Of a stretch of DNA of 64,000 bases, positions 11,201-21,714 are shown in pieces. The position numbers and the translations under genes were made by a program. The DNA is from Varanus komodoensis. Its lineage: Eukaryota > Chordata > Lepidosauria > Squamata > Varanidae. Each line of letters begins with the position of its first letter. Position 1 is the first letter of the stretch. The notes below the pieces were generated by a model. That model ran no database searches, was not told the origin of the DNA, and worked only from the letters and a program-made list of their open reading frames with translations. The stretch is taken from the NCBI RefSeq assembly GCF_004798865.1, contig NW_025336010.1:1549630-1613629 (forward strand), given 5' to 3'.

Positions 11201-11485
11201 CTGGAGAAGAGGAGACTCCGAGGGGATCTGTTGGCATCATACAGGTATGTAAGGGGGTGTCACATGGAGGTGGGTCAAGACCTGTTCTCCCCTGCAAAGG
11301 AGGGCAGGGTGCTCTCCAACAGAGTGAAGCTCAGGGAACCAAGGTTCAGTTTAGATGCCAGGAAATACTTCATGACAGTTAGGACCTCGAGGATATGGAA
11401 TAGGCTTCCACGGGAGGTGGTTGAGGCCCCATCAGTAAGGGTTTTTAAGGATAAGCTAGACATGCACATGATGGGCATGTCGTGA
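8298..11485 (+). pseudogene. CR1 ORF2 polyprotein: endonuclease and reverse transcriptase, broken
   Basis: The apurinic-type endonuclease begins at about 8380 with Y-T-N-A-R-S-I and I-A-E-T-W-W-D, then R-G-G-G-V-A-L-Y-V. A hAT element interrupts it at 8758-9116. It resumes with D-L-V-L-T-N-R-E and S-D-H-S-I. The RT follows, with S-V-V-P-I-F-K-K-G-S-R-K and G-V-P-Q-G-S-V-L-G-P (about 10606). The usual FADD box reads F-L-D-D. The thumb and C-terminal part are open at 10802-11485, ending H-M-M-G-M-S. From 9104 to 10531 one frame continues through TGA stops at 9527 and 10091. At least two frameshifts lie between 10531 and 10802. Confidence 0.88.
8758..9116. mobile_element. Non-autonomous hAT element inside CR1 ORF2
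   Basis: The ends are CATGGGTCCTCAAAC and, reversed from the other end, CAGGGGTCCTCAAAC: a 15-bp terminal inverted repeat with one mismatch. Both sides carry the exact 8-bp duplication GATCAGAT (8750-8757 and 9117-9124), the hAT hallmark. The 359-bp interior is GC- and CpG-rich, dominated by CCCGCC/GTGC motifs, and encodes no transposase. It inserted after the CR1 copy had landed. Confidence 0.93.
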
Positions 11486-11682
11486 GTGGAGCTGGCTGGA
11501 ACTGGGGGTCAGACTAGATGGCCCGGAAGACCCCTTCTGACTCACTCTGTTTCTATGTTTCAATTTTTGTCTCTTGGGGCTCAGGCAGCCTCTGTGGCAA
11601 AGAGTGCCTCAGCTCATGGCCCTGTTACATCCCCATCTGGGCAGAGTTAACCTAGCTTGCATAGTCTTTGCTCTTGTAAATA

Positions 11683-12143
11683 CAGTGGTACCTTGGCTCG
11701 TGAACTTAATCCGTTCCAGGACTCTGGTCATGACCCAAATTGGTTGTGAGCCAAGTCAAATTTCACTGTAAGAGTCAATGTAAATAAGGCTAATCCGTTC
11801 TGTAACTGTTTTTTTTAAATCAGAAGAATGTGAAGCAGAATGACAAAGAACAACAAAGATCATGGCCATCTCCCCCCCCCCCCCAGTGATTGTGCGGGGT
11901 GGAGGGGAGTCGGGTGCAGGTACACTCAATCTGGGAACACTGTCGCAATCGTGGTGATCTCCCCCCCAGCAAGAACGCAGCCATCTCCCCCACCCTGAGC
12001 CTGACTGCATGCAGGGAAGGCGAGCACACTCGCGGTCATCACCCAATGCAGAGTTCGCAACCTGCGGCAAATTTTTTATGAAATTTCTGTTCGTGACCCA
12101 ATCTGGTCGTGAACTGAGGCGTTTGTGAGCCGAGGTACCAATG
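11683..12143. mobile_element. Mariner-type MITE, copy 1
   Basis: The 461-bp element has inverted ends CAGTGGTACCTTGGCTC and (reversed) CATTGGTACCTCGGCTC, flanked by TA on both sides, the Tc1/mariner target duplication. Subterminal AATCCGTTCCAGGACTC and GACCCAAATTGG motifs recur in the other two copies. The interior holds poly-C and CGATCTCC-like GC-rich text with no transposase. Related copies are at 36180 and 50018. Confidence 0.85.
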
Positions 12144-12159
12144 TAATAAATATGGACAG

Positions 12160-12345
12160 TGATCAGGGACTATGGAAGTTCTTCGTCATGTTCTTTGGGC
12201 ATCGAACATATTCATTCATTCATTCATGCTGCCTATAACTACCAAAATTGCCTCCCCAGGTGGCTCACACAACAAATCAACACCTTAAAACATTTTCAAC
12301 AGTTAATAGAATAAAATACATAAACACATGAAAATAATACAGTTA
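12160..12345 (-). repeat. ATTC microsatellite with reversed LINE/SINE-like tail
   Basis: An ATTCATTCATTCATTC run at about 12208 is followed by CTGCCTATAACTACC...GGTGGCTCACACAACA and A-rich sequence. This layout resembles a reversed L2-type tail. The remainder of the element is not identifiable. Confidence 0.35.
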
Positions 12346-13297
12346 CCATATAAAAAGGCCCTTCAGCATTCACAGGAGGTCTTAAATATTATCATTTTTT
12401 AAAGTCCTGAGTAAATTCATCACAGCTAGCTGTTGAGGGCCTCAGGGACTAGATTGCAAGAGCCCTCTGACTACTCAGAATAACTTGTCTGGACTGCACT
12501 GTAACGAAGCAGTAGAGGAGGCAAAGTATGCATGCTTTGCCCTCTTTATTGCCACAGAGTAGGCTCATTAATGAACTCTTAAACGTGTTTTATCAGACTC
12601 GTTGCAAGATGTTCTCCACCTGCAATCTCCAGCAATCTCCCTTCTCACTTTATATGGGCTTTACAGCATAGCACAAATCCTGTAGGGGTGGGCGGGGGGG
12701 GGGACTTCTGTAGCTCAGCATCACAGAGTGGGTGGGAGTCCCCCTGCCCCTTCCTGGTGTCAAGATAAAAGGGGTGGGGCTCCCACACAAGTCCCCCAGT
12801 TCCTTTTTGACCACACATACAGTCGCATCGCTGTTCAGAACCACACTGCTCTTTTGCTTTTTACTTACCTCATCAAGCTCTGTTTGCTCGTTCTTTACTT
12901 AAAAACAACAACAAATTTACTTAATAAACTTCTGAAAATTTTATCTGTAAAACAGTACTGCTGTATGTTGTATACTTCCTCTCCTCACTCCAAGACTGCT
13001 TCATTGCCCCTCTCTCTTCTCCCTTCAAAGATGGAGGCAAAGGCCTCCATCCCTCCATGCGTGTGTGCTCTCTCTCTGTCTCTGCTTGGCTGACCCGGCT
13101 TTTCATAGCTGCACTTCCTGGGCAGTAATCGGGGGCTATAGAAGTTATAGTCCATAATATTTAGAGGTCGCCAGGTTCTTGTAGTTCATGTAAAGGAAGT
13201 GTGTGTTTATGGTTAAAGTCTAGTAGACTAAACTAGTCTAGTTTAATACTAACTACTGAAGTCTAGTCACATGGCAGCCTTGCCTAAGCCGATCGTG
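12346..13297. other. Intronic sequence, unclassified
   Basis: It contains a 20-bp near-perfect palindrome at 12521-12540 (GCAAAG-TATGCATG-CTTTGC, one mismatched pair), a poly-G run near 12690 and pyrimidine-rich text to 13090. The open frame at 12728-13093 lacks a recognisable family. A relation to a repeat end is possible but could not be shown. Confidence 0.4.
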
Positions 13298-13586
13298 GAG
13301 CTGTAGGAAGGTCAAGATCTCTTCTTGCTAATGGAGTGCAAGACACGGAATAATCAAGTCAAACTGTAACTACCCAGATTTAGGCTAGGTATCAGGAAAA
13401 GCTTTCTCACTGTCAGAGCAATACAACAGTGGAACCAGCTGCCTGGAGAGGTGGTGGGCGCTCCCACACTAGAGACATTCAGGAAGAAACTGGACAGCCA
13501 TCTGAATGGGATAGTGTAACGTGGTGTCCTGCAACAGCAGGGGGTTGGACATGATGACCTTCCAACTCTACTATTCTATTATTCTA
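13298..13586 (+). mobile_element. CR1 LINE 3' end
   Basis: The text runs from AGGAAGGTCAAGATCTC through GTCAGAGCAATACAACAGTGG to GGGGTTGGACATGATGACC and ends TATTCTATTATTCTA, the 8-mer-like CR1 terminus. It matches the 3' part of the CR1 at 31.9-32.2 kb, so it is a 5'-truncated CR1 of that family. No intact protein. Confidence 0.88.
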
Positions 13587-13947
13587 GTACAAAACTTCTG
13601 GCTGTTAGTTGTCTGCCGTTCATCTGGCAGTTTAGTTGCATTAATTAGCAGATGCAGGATGTTATGATGAAATGGAAAAGAAAAGCTTCATGGTAACTCC
13701 TACATGGTTGCAGGGCAATAGAACTACTTGCTGTTTTCTGCTATGCTTATCTTCTAAGCGTAAGAGGCAAATCTTATTTCCTGGTCTCTTGAGAAATTGA
13801 CTCCTCCAGTTTACCCTTAAAAAGAACGTGTAATTTTTTTCCCTGAATATTGGGAATTCATTGTCATTGGTGTTGTGCAGTCCTGAGCTGATGGGAGTGA
13901 TTTTTCAAGGAAAATAAGTAATTTAATCAGTGACACTGTTTAGATGT

Positions 13948-13987
13948 AACAATAAGCCAGTACTTCAGCCAATACTGGCTTATTGTT
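13948..13987. repeat. Perfect 15-bp inverted repeat (hairpin)
   Basis: AACAATAAGCCAGTA and its exact reverse complement are separated by the 10-base loop CTTCAGCCAA. AACAAACCA/TGGTTTGTT-type inverted motifs at about 14130-14180 suggest the remnant of a palindromic DNA transposon. Confidence 0.75.
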
Positions 13988-16900
13988 CTCAAGCAGTCTG
14001 CTCAAGCACACTGCCAAATTGCCTCTGCTTGCTTATCCCACCAGCAGAAGCATCCCACTAACCAGTGCCTAACAAGGAAACTACTAGTTCTTGGTTTTGC
14101 TGAACCTAGACCCTCAATTGTTGTTCCCTTAACAAACCAAGAATGCAAAAATAAACATTGGTTTCATGCTGGTTTGTTAGAGGTGCAACAGACCAGGAGC
14201 AATGGAAGTATTTTAGACTGAGACTTTTACAGACACATCCTCCAAGTTGGAAACTTACATTCAATCCAAGCCATTGCGTTTCACAGCAGACCTAAAGAGC
14301 TGAAGTGGCTTTATGCTGAATCAGGCTATTGAGTTCTAAGCTTCATGTTGTCCACACTGACTGGGCTGTCCAGTGCTTCAGGCAGGATATTTTCCAGCCT
14401 GGCTTGGAAACAGTAGGCATTGTCTGGGACATTTTTCACACAGAGGATGTGCTCTACAAGAACTTTAAAATGTCCCAGGGATTTTGACTTGAACAATATT
14501 ACTGCTTTAACATGATAAGATAGGGCTGATAAGCATTCATAGAGATGCTGCTAACCTGGTTCAAAAGACACACTGAATTTAGCTGTCCACAAGCTGTGAC
14601 CTGCAGCCCTGATGCAACCTGGTGTCTGTGGGTGGCATAGCTCACATGTCTAAATAGCCCACCATAACTTGTGGCATGTTGTCTGAACTCACTCTTTGAC
14701 ACCTCCTTGAGTAACCCATGGTGGGCAGTTGTGTCATGTGAATAGCATATAGCCACAAATTATTCAAGGAGGATTTCGACTTGCATTATAGTAATGTGGA
14801 GAGAAAAGTGTGTGGAAACTAAACTTCTGCTCTTGGTAACTTTGTGGTCTCTGTGCATCACACACATGGACTCTGCACCTGTGTGGAGCCTGTTGTCAGT
14901 GTGTACTGGTTAACATAATGTTTATCAGCTTAGGGGAGCAACTGTGCAATTAAATATTTTCATTATTTAACTTTATCTACATGTAAAAATTCCAAGACAT
15001 CCCTGCTGGGATAGTTGGCAGCATACAAATGCAAAAATAATAAATAAGTGAAGAACTGGAACTTTGTGCAGAAGCAAGGATGCTAATGGCCTAACAGTAT
15101 TTTATGAGAAGTAAATATCTATGTTGTCTGATATTCAAATTAGGAATATGTGTACTACTATTAAATGTAAAATGTTCAGTGTTGTACAGAAGTCTTCAGT
15201 TTTTGCTGAGCTGTGCTACCCAACTGAAAAATGGGGTCAATAGGAGAGGTTTTTGCCCATTCAAGAACACCATGGGGGTGCTTCACATTAAGAGGTCACA
15301 CCTGTCTTGAAGCAACTGAGAAAGTTTGGAGGCAGCCTTCCCTACAGGTAATTGCCTGTTTGGCTTCTTCAAATTAAGGCAAACTGGGTGCCTTAACAAT
15401 GAATTGACCAAACCAGTCCATCAACCTTCCAGTGTACAAGCTGGAGAGGGGGTGGGAATCACCACACAATTGCTGGAATGATTCCCAGCCACCTTTACAC
15501 TCCTAAGTTGTGGGGAAGTCTAGTTGCTTAGCATGCTTACCAGAGGGCAGCAGAAGAATTGCCATGCTGAGCATGGTGAATGAAAAGTGGTTATATTTAT
15601 ATAATACTTGATCACAGAAATAGCATTTCTGCCACTCCTGTTTTCCTTGAAAGAACACTTGCTTTTAAAGTATATATATTTTATAGCAGGTCATGTATGT
15701 ATACTGCTTGGCAGCCATCTAAGCAGCAATATTATTTCTGTGGAGTCTTGAAGGCTCTGATCTTTCTAGTACCATTGACAAGATGTTGAGGATCCCAGGG
15801 TTCTCTTTTCCTGGCTTTCAAATAGCAGACCTATTGCCTCACTTATTTATATTGATTGAAACTGCTTACCCATGTGTTGTGTAAGTTAGTAAGCAGTACT
15901 TGTGCATAGGAGTGGGTGGCTTGCCTAGTTAATATTGTGGTAATGTCAAACCTGTGTTACCTGGGAAGGATATCAAGAGTACCATTAGTCTGATTTGGTT
16001 TTTCAGAAGGTTTGTATAATCTGGACATGTGCAGCAGAAGAAAATGATGAAGGCTTTTTCCAGAGCAGCAGTTCTGAACACAGACATGCTCATATTCTGC
16101 TGCAGCTATATTAGAAGTACCGGAATAAATTTTGAATTACCTCATGAATGAGGCTGTTACAGCATTTGATGTGGTGACTTTGGAAGTGAGAAGGAATTGA
16201 GTTTTCACTCAGAAGCTGTTCAACTGGCCTCCCACGTGTTGACTGCAGTGTAAAATGTGGGGGCTAGCAAAGCACAAGTCAAAGGAAATGGCAGCCCTGA
16301 GTATTGCAGAGTTTAACAATTTACTTTTTCCTGCATCTGACTGACCTTCATTATTGCTTCAAGTTAGAGCTCTGATTAGTTATGGCACCTAATGTTGGTT
16401 TTTACTGTAAGCCAGTGTTGTGTGGCATTAGAATCATGGTGAAATGAGAACCCAAAAGTGTCTGAAGAAACTAAATGTTCAGTATTGACTTGTGAATTTG
16501 TACATACTGAATCTTGATCACATTACTCAACACAATCTACAAAACAATCTTATGAAGACCTTCATTTTGTTTTGTTGTATCACTTGTGAATTATTTTCTT
16601 AGTGAATTTAGGTGGCCAGAAGCTCCAATAACTTGAATCAAAGTGTTCCAAAATAATTTCTGTAGTTTTTTATCACTATGAAATATTATCCACTTTTCTA
16701 ATGAGATAGCATTTCTGGTGCAGAACATTACCTATCTTACTTTCTTGTGAGTATTCATAGTAATTTTCAAATATTTACCATTATAACCAAGTATTGATAT
16801 TCATGGTTTCTTGCAGATATATGTACTCCATATAAGAATCTGCTTTTCATGTAATTAAACTGAGGCGCATGCATATCTGCAAGCAGATGCTTGAGTATGG

Positions 16901-17085
16901 AGAATAAATGCATGAATATAATAATAATGTAATAACATTTGTTTTCATGACAAGGCACATTATGCAAGTATTACACAGCAGCATTATTTAGCTGTTGGGT
17001 AATATAGAAATGAAATTAATAATACTAAAAATACCAGAAGTGCAAGCTGTGGCACAGAATGCCCTTTACCCATTTGAGCTGGTGG
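13988..17085. other. Intronic sequence, mostly unclassified
   Basis: Ordinary A/T-leaning intron. A short L2/SINE-like tail (about 14985-15058: GGCAGCATACAAATGC then AATAATAAATAA) is the only repeat end I can see. The stretch 14580-14755 has inverted-looking motifs typical of old DNA elements. No splice-flanked exon was found. Confidence 0.45.
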
Positions 17086-17460
17086 ATAAACCAGGATACC
17101 ACCTGGACAGAGAATCTGAGCTTGGTTATCCATGCTCTGGTTGCCTAAGTTTAGACTACTGTAATGCGCTGCATTTGGGTCTTCCTGTCAAGAATGGCTG
17201 CTAGATCAGTAAGAGGGGCTGGCTTCTACACTCACATTATTTCTGTCCATTTCAGGGCAGTCAACACTAAACTGATTAGACCATTTTACTTGCCAGACAC
17301 CTTCTTGCACAGAAGTGTCTCTGCCTGTCAGTGGAGGGGAGCTAACCCAGCCTCTTTCATCAGGGAGTTCCATAGCAGGTACTAAGAAGCCCTCTCCTAT
17401 GCTGGCACTAGACTGCCTCCGGAAGTAGCAGTGCTGAAAGAAGGGTCAAACTCATATAAA
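17086..17460 (+). mobile_element. Old L2 LINE fragment, plus strand
   Basis: The + strand encodes L-D-Y-C-N-A-L-H-L-G-L-P-V-K at about 17150-17200, the L2 C-terminal block seen as L-D-F-C-N-A-L-Y-V-G-L-P-L-K at 40.9 kb. Weaker similarity continues to about 17460. It is heavily decayed and lies head-on against the next fragment. Confidence 0.6.
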
Positions 17461-18130
17461 GCCTTATGTGGCGTTAACTGTCAGAATTAGCACTTTGAAT
17501 TGATCCAAGAAATATACCAGTGCCCGCTGAATTTGTAACAAGGAAATTGGGAATTAGATACTCTCAGTAAATAGCTTCAATCAGCAGTTGGCTGCAGTGT
17601 CCTGGACCAGCTGAAGTTTCTGAACAGTTTTCAGAGAATGCCAGACACAGAATGTGTTACAGTATCTCATACAGATTCATGTGACTTTGGCCAGATCAGA
17701 TGCCTCCAGAAATGGGTACAGTTGGCACACTAGCCTCAGTTATGCTAATGCATGCCTGATGCTGCTGAGACCTGGCCATTCAGGTTCAGGGCCTAGTCCA
17801 GGGGTATATTCATTCTACAAGCCCAAGACTTGAGGAAGCATGTAACCCCATCCAGAACATGTTGAAATCCAGTTTCCTAATGTACCTTTCAGCCAAACAG
17901 GAGCACCTCCATCTTTTGTGGCAAGTTTGACTTTGGTCCTACAGTCCATTACCAACACCAGGCACTAGAACTAGAACAGCTTCCTTGGATCTAGAGAGAG
18001 AGAGGAAATGCTAATCAGTGTATTAGTGGCACCACACCTCTACTGTCCTCTTCCAGTGGCTTCATGTATATTGAAAATGACATGAGGGATAAGATGGCCT
18101 GTGGTATCCCTCTGTGTTCCAACAGCCACT
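17461..18130 (-). mobile_element. Old L2 LINE fragment, minus strand
   Basis: The sequence matches the reversed L2 region between the RT palm and the C-terminus. GGACCAGCTGAAGTTTC, GGCCAGATCAGATGCC, ACCCCATCCAGAACA and CCTGTGGTATCCCTCTG are reversed pieces of the L2 coding strand, the last being the G-V-P-Q-G-S region. Many substitutions mark an older L2 family than the copies at 22 and 40 kb. Confidence 0.6.
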
Positions 18131-18164
18131 GCATCAAACAGTAATCCCACCTTCTGAAATTGTT

Positions 18165-18580
18165 GTTGTTATGTGCCATCAAGCTGTCTCCGACTTACAG
18201 TGATCCTATGGATGAAAACCCTCCAAAACACCCCTACTCAGCACTTCTAAATTCTAGACTGTGGCTTCCTTTATGGAGTCAGTCAATCTGTTATTTGGTC
18301 TTCCTTTTCTTTTTCGGCCTTTGATTTCTCTAGCACGATTGTTTCCTCCAGAGATAATGTGTCCAAAGTACGACAGCCCCAGTTTTGTCATTTTTGCCTT
18401 TGGAGAAATTCCTGGCTTGATTTGCTTTAGGACCCATTTGTTCCTCTTTCAATCCAGAGTATTCTTAAAGTTCTCTTCCAGTAACCATGTTTCAAATGTA
18501 TCAATGTCCTTCTTCTCAGCTTTCATCATTGTTCAGCTTTCACACTCATATCGAGTGCTTGAGAATAAAATTAAGTGAAT
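18165..18580 (-). mobile_element. Old RTE LINE 3' part, minus strand
   Basis: It begins TTGTTGTTATGTGCCATCAA, followed by GACTTACAGTGATCCTATGG. The rest reads in reverse like an RTE/BovB C-terminal coding region (TTTCTCCAGAGATAATGTG, CAGCTTTCACACTCATA). It resembles the reversed BovB end at 23.4 kb but is much more diverged. A 5'-truncated copy. Confidence 0.6.
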
Positions 18581-18689
18581 GATCTTGGCCTTGGGATGGG
18601 CCACAGTGGTATATCAGTGTGCAATTTAGAAACAAGCATACAGCAATCATTTTCAGAAGTCCTGTTAAACATTCTGTTAGTAATAAAAG

Positions 18690-18766
18690 GTATAAAATCA
18701 GAAAGTTAGAAGAAGGAACATGGGAGATCATCTAGTCCAACACTCTGCTTACTGCACGGTCTGCAC
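18690..18766 (-). mobile_element. CR1 3' terminal fragment, minus strand
   Basis: GAGATCATCTAGTCCAACAC followed by CTCTGCTTACTGCA is the reversed CR1 3' end (coding-strand form GGTTGGACTAGATGACC). It is cut by the start of the DNA transposon at 18767. Confidence 0.6.
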
Positions 18767-20237
18767 CAGCGTGGATTTGATTTAAATTAAATAAATTTAA
18801 ACCACCAGTCAGTAAGACTAGATTTAAATCATGGTTCTGCACACATGCTTGCCTTACCCATAAGCAGAGAAACTTCATATAAATATTTCCAAACTGGGGC
18901 TCTTTTATGTTCTGCTGCCATTATAGGTTTTCTCCTCCAGGAAAAGAATAATATGATAAATGTCAGTCCATACACAAAAAGATCGAAAGACTTGTGGAGT
19001 GTTCTGCTCAAAAGGCTTTACTTTTACTGCTTGTCTCTCCCTCTGCACACTTTTTGTGCAGATCTATTCCACTCTCAACAGTCTTCTTCTGTTCATTGAG
19101 TTTTTGAGTTTTTTTGAAACTTAGCCTTTAAGAGTTGAAAGAGTAAAAAGTTGATTCAGTGTGCATAGATTTGCGAGGGAAATAGGATCAAGGTCTTTTC
19201 TCAACTTTGCATGTTTATTTTATAACATTTTTGCTGTGAAGAAGAGATGTGTGATCTCTGCAGTCACACATTTACAGTTTTGAGAACTGTAAAATCAAGC
19301 ATCTGTGATAATATCTTGTAGATAGAAAAATTGTCCAATAATCTTACCAAAACCTCTGGAAGAGCATGTCATTGTGAATAGATTAATGGAATTCAATGAC
19401 CAAAATTTTTTAAGCATTGCATGAATATACAGTCTCATGCTACATAATTAAAAATGAATATTTCATGATGAATAACCTTTAGACTCTGATGTATCTTAAA
19501 TAGCAAACTATCCTTAGATAGTGACGTGCCTGACGTCTCGACAGAGATGGCACCTCACGAGAAAGAGTCAAACATTCAAAATGAGACTCAGACATTAGAG
19601 CAAGATGACTTATGCTTGGGGCCCAGTTTCCAAATGACCTCTCCACAGCCTGACTTGGGAACTACCGAACAAGTAGCTCCCCCACATCCTGACCCTTTGC
19701 CCCCTGAACAAACAGCCCCGTCTCAGCCTGGTCATGAGGCTTCTGAACGGGAGACTTCTCCCCATTCTGAATCTGAGAAGCTTGGGCCAGATATCACCCC
19801 CCACCTCCTGACGCTGTGACTCCTGGAAAGGCTCCAGGAGGTACAGGGAGTGGGCTGTCCTTAGTCAACGCTAATCTTAGACGTAGCTTACGATGGTTGG
19901 AACAAAAAAGACAAGACAAAGCTTTGTCCCACCCAAGAGCGGAAAGACGTGAGAGTAAAAGCTAATTCCACGTGGGCTACCCAGAGACCTCACAAAGGGA
20001 GAATCAACTGACTTGTTTAGGCCTTTGCAGTAGAGCTTATCTGTAGTATCGTAAATCTTGTAGAAAGTAGCAATAAAAGACTTTAGTTTTATTGCTGGTT
20101 TCAGTGTGAGTTAATTAGACACGTGAGTTACGACCTCACGACAGATAGATTTTTCCTCAAAAAGCATTTTATTAAAAAATCCAATTTAAATTTTAAAAAT
20201 ATTTTTTTAAAAAAATAGTTGATTTTTATCCACCCTG
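18767..20237. mobile_element. Non-autonomous DNA transposon carrying a solo LTR
   Basis: The ends read CAGCGTGGATTTGATTTAAA and, reversed from the right, CAGGGTGGATAAAAATCAA: similar inverted termini with A/T-rich subterminal parts. Without the LTR and its duplication the element is about 830 bp with no transposase. CAG ends suggest hAT, but I could not find a matching 8-bp duplication outside, so the superfamily is uncertain. Confidence 0.5.
19522..20153 (+). mobile_element. Solo LTR of an LTR retroelement
   Basis: The 632-bp unit starts TGACGTGCC, ends CTCACGACA and is flanked by an exact 5-bp duplication GATAG (19517-19521 and 20154-20158). An AATAAA signal lies about 85 bp before the right end. 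No internal coding region accompanies it, so it is the usual product of LTR-LTR recombination. A 5-bp duplication fits a Ty3/gypsy-type element, though an endogenous retrovirus is possible. The Pro-rich open frame within it is probably chance. It is younger than the DNA transposon it sits in. Confidence 0.82.
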
Positions 20238-20257
20238 CTTATGTGTTGATTGAAAAC

Positions 20258-20366
20258 ACATTAGACATGCACATGGTGGGCATGTCATGAGTGGAACCGG
20301 CTGAAGCCAGGGGTCAGACTAGATGCCCTGGGAGGCCCCTTTTGACTCGCTATGTTCCTGTGTTTC
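20258..20366 (+). mobile_element. CR1 3' terminal fragment
   Basis: TTAGACATGCACATGG, GGGCATGTCATGAGTGG and GGGGTCAGACTAGATG match the 3' end of the young CR1 at 11455-11560, ending TCCTGTGTTTC. A very short 5'-truncated insertion. Confidence 0.85.
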
Positions 20367-21714
20367 TAAAATGAAAGAAAATTTCAGTTTAGATTGTTTC
20401 AGGCAAAAATGCTCTTTTATTAAACCAATAACAAAATTGTACAGTAGTATTTAGAAGACTAGGAGAATATTTGAAATCCAAGTTCAAGTTAAGGGAAAAG
20501 ATGCCAGATTTGCCAGGCTCTTTTTGTATGGAAAAGATTGGGTTTGATTTCAACATCCTTTAGACCTGATAGTATGAAATGAAAAGGGCATAATTCCATT
20601 TATTTCAGTTGTTGTACTCAATATATGACCAATTTTTGATCCACCACATTGGGTGACTTCACATAACTCAAAAAGCCATGGTGGTTTTTAGCACTGGTTG
20701 GTCTCTAGTACCATCCAAACCCTGTTGTGGTATTTCAGCATTCAGGTTTGGGTTTTAGAAACCATGAACAGAAACAATGATTTCTTTTATGGTTTCCACA
20801 GTATGCAGCTACTAGAGTCCCCTCAAAAGAAGGGCAGCTGCAAGAGCTGCTCTAGACTTTCAGCATGGGAATAAATTTCACATGCAGTGGCTGTGGCAGC
20901 AGTGGCTGTGGCAGCAGTGGCAGGACTGAGTGAGGATGGAAACCCCACAAGCATGGGAACCACTTGATCATCTGTCAGGCACATCCAGGCAAACAAATGA
21001 AACATGGAAACTTTGCAGGGTTGTTGTGATATATGAACCAGAGACTTCTTGAACAACAGAATTATGATGGAACTAAAAGATTATGATAGTGACTGTCAAT
21101 ACTGATCAAGCAAAGGAAATTTATGGGATTGGTTTTATAGGTATTCAGTTTTTGTACTTTGTTTTGTTTTCCTGTTTGTTGTGCAGTTAATGGGGGTGGG
21201 TGGGTGAGAAGCAGCCCTCAATGGTTTCAATGGTTGGATCTCTGTTTTCTAGAAATTTAAGGAACTCAGTTGATACCATATAAGAGGCAATATTGCTTAT
21301 TGCAGTTATTTGCTGTTACTTACTTGCAATAACAGCTGGACAGCTCAGCTTTTATTATATTGCTTTTAATGAATTGGATTGTTCTCGCAAATAATAGATT
21401 CCACTGAAATTATTTTTAAGTTCATCCTGTCTCCTATCTTATTTTTCTTTCCCAACTGTTGAAATTTAGACAGGGACCTGTCGTTTTGCTATTCAAAATG
21501 TCAAGGACCATATATATTGACAATACTGTGTGTTTATATAAGCAGATCCACAGGGATGTAATCACTATGGAAATCCACATTAATACATTTCATGTGTGTC
21601 AGGAGAATCCACTGGGAACAGTGAATGCTAATGTTCTGCAGACACATCTTCTACTAGACATATGGTATGCAGAATATTTTTAATGCAGAACATTTTTCTT
21701 TTTTGATGTTTTTG
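20367..21714. other. Intronic sequence, unclassified
   Basis: Between 20640 and 20800 are inverted GGTTT/AAACC-type motifs like those near 14.1 and 59.5 kb, suggesting an old palindromic transposon. No terminal repeats can be fixed. No exon. Confidence 0.4.

Larger units (their letters stand above)
6775..11562 (+). mobile_element. CR1 LINE, nearly full length
   Basis: A GC-rich 5' region (about 6775-7040) is followed by an A/T and TG-rich stretch, ORF1 (about 7104-8193), ORF2 (about 8298-11485) and a 3' UTR ending in TTCTATGTTTC-type sequence. Without the 359-bp hAT insert the copy is about 4.4 kb, close to a complete CR1 (about 4.5 kb). Its 3' end closely matches the short tails at 20258 and 45512, so it represents the youngest CR1 family here. 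Both ORFs are broken, so the copy is dead. Confidence 0.88.

Noticed and set aside
19526-19819. 97-codon Pro/Glu-rich frame as a possible host or viral gene
   Set aside because: It lies entirely inside the solo LTR, where such open stretches occur by chance.
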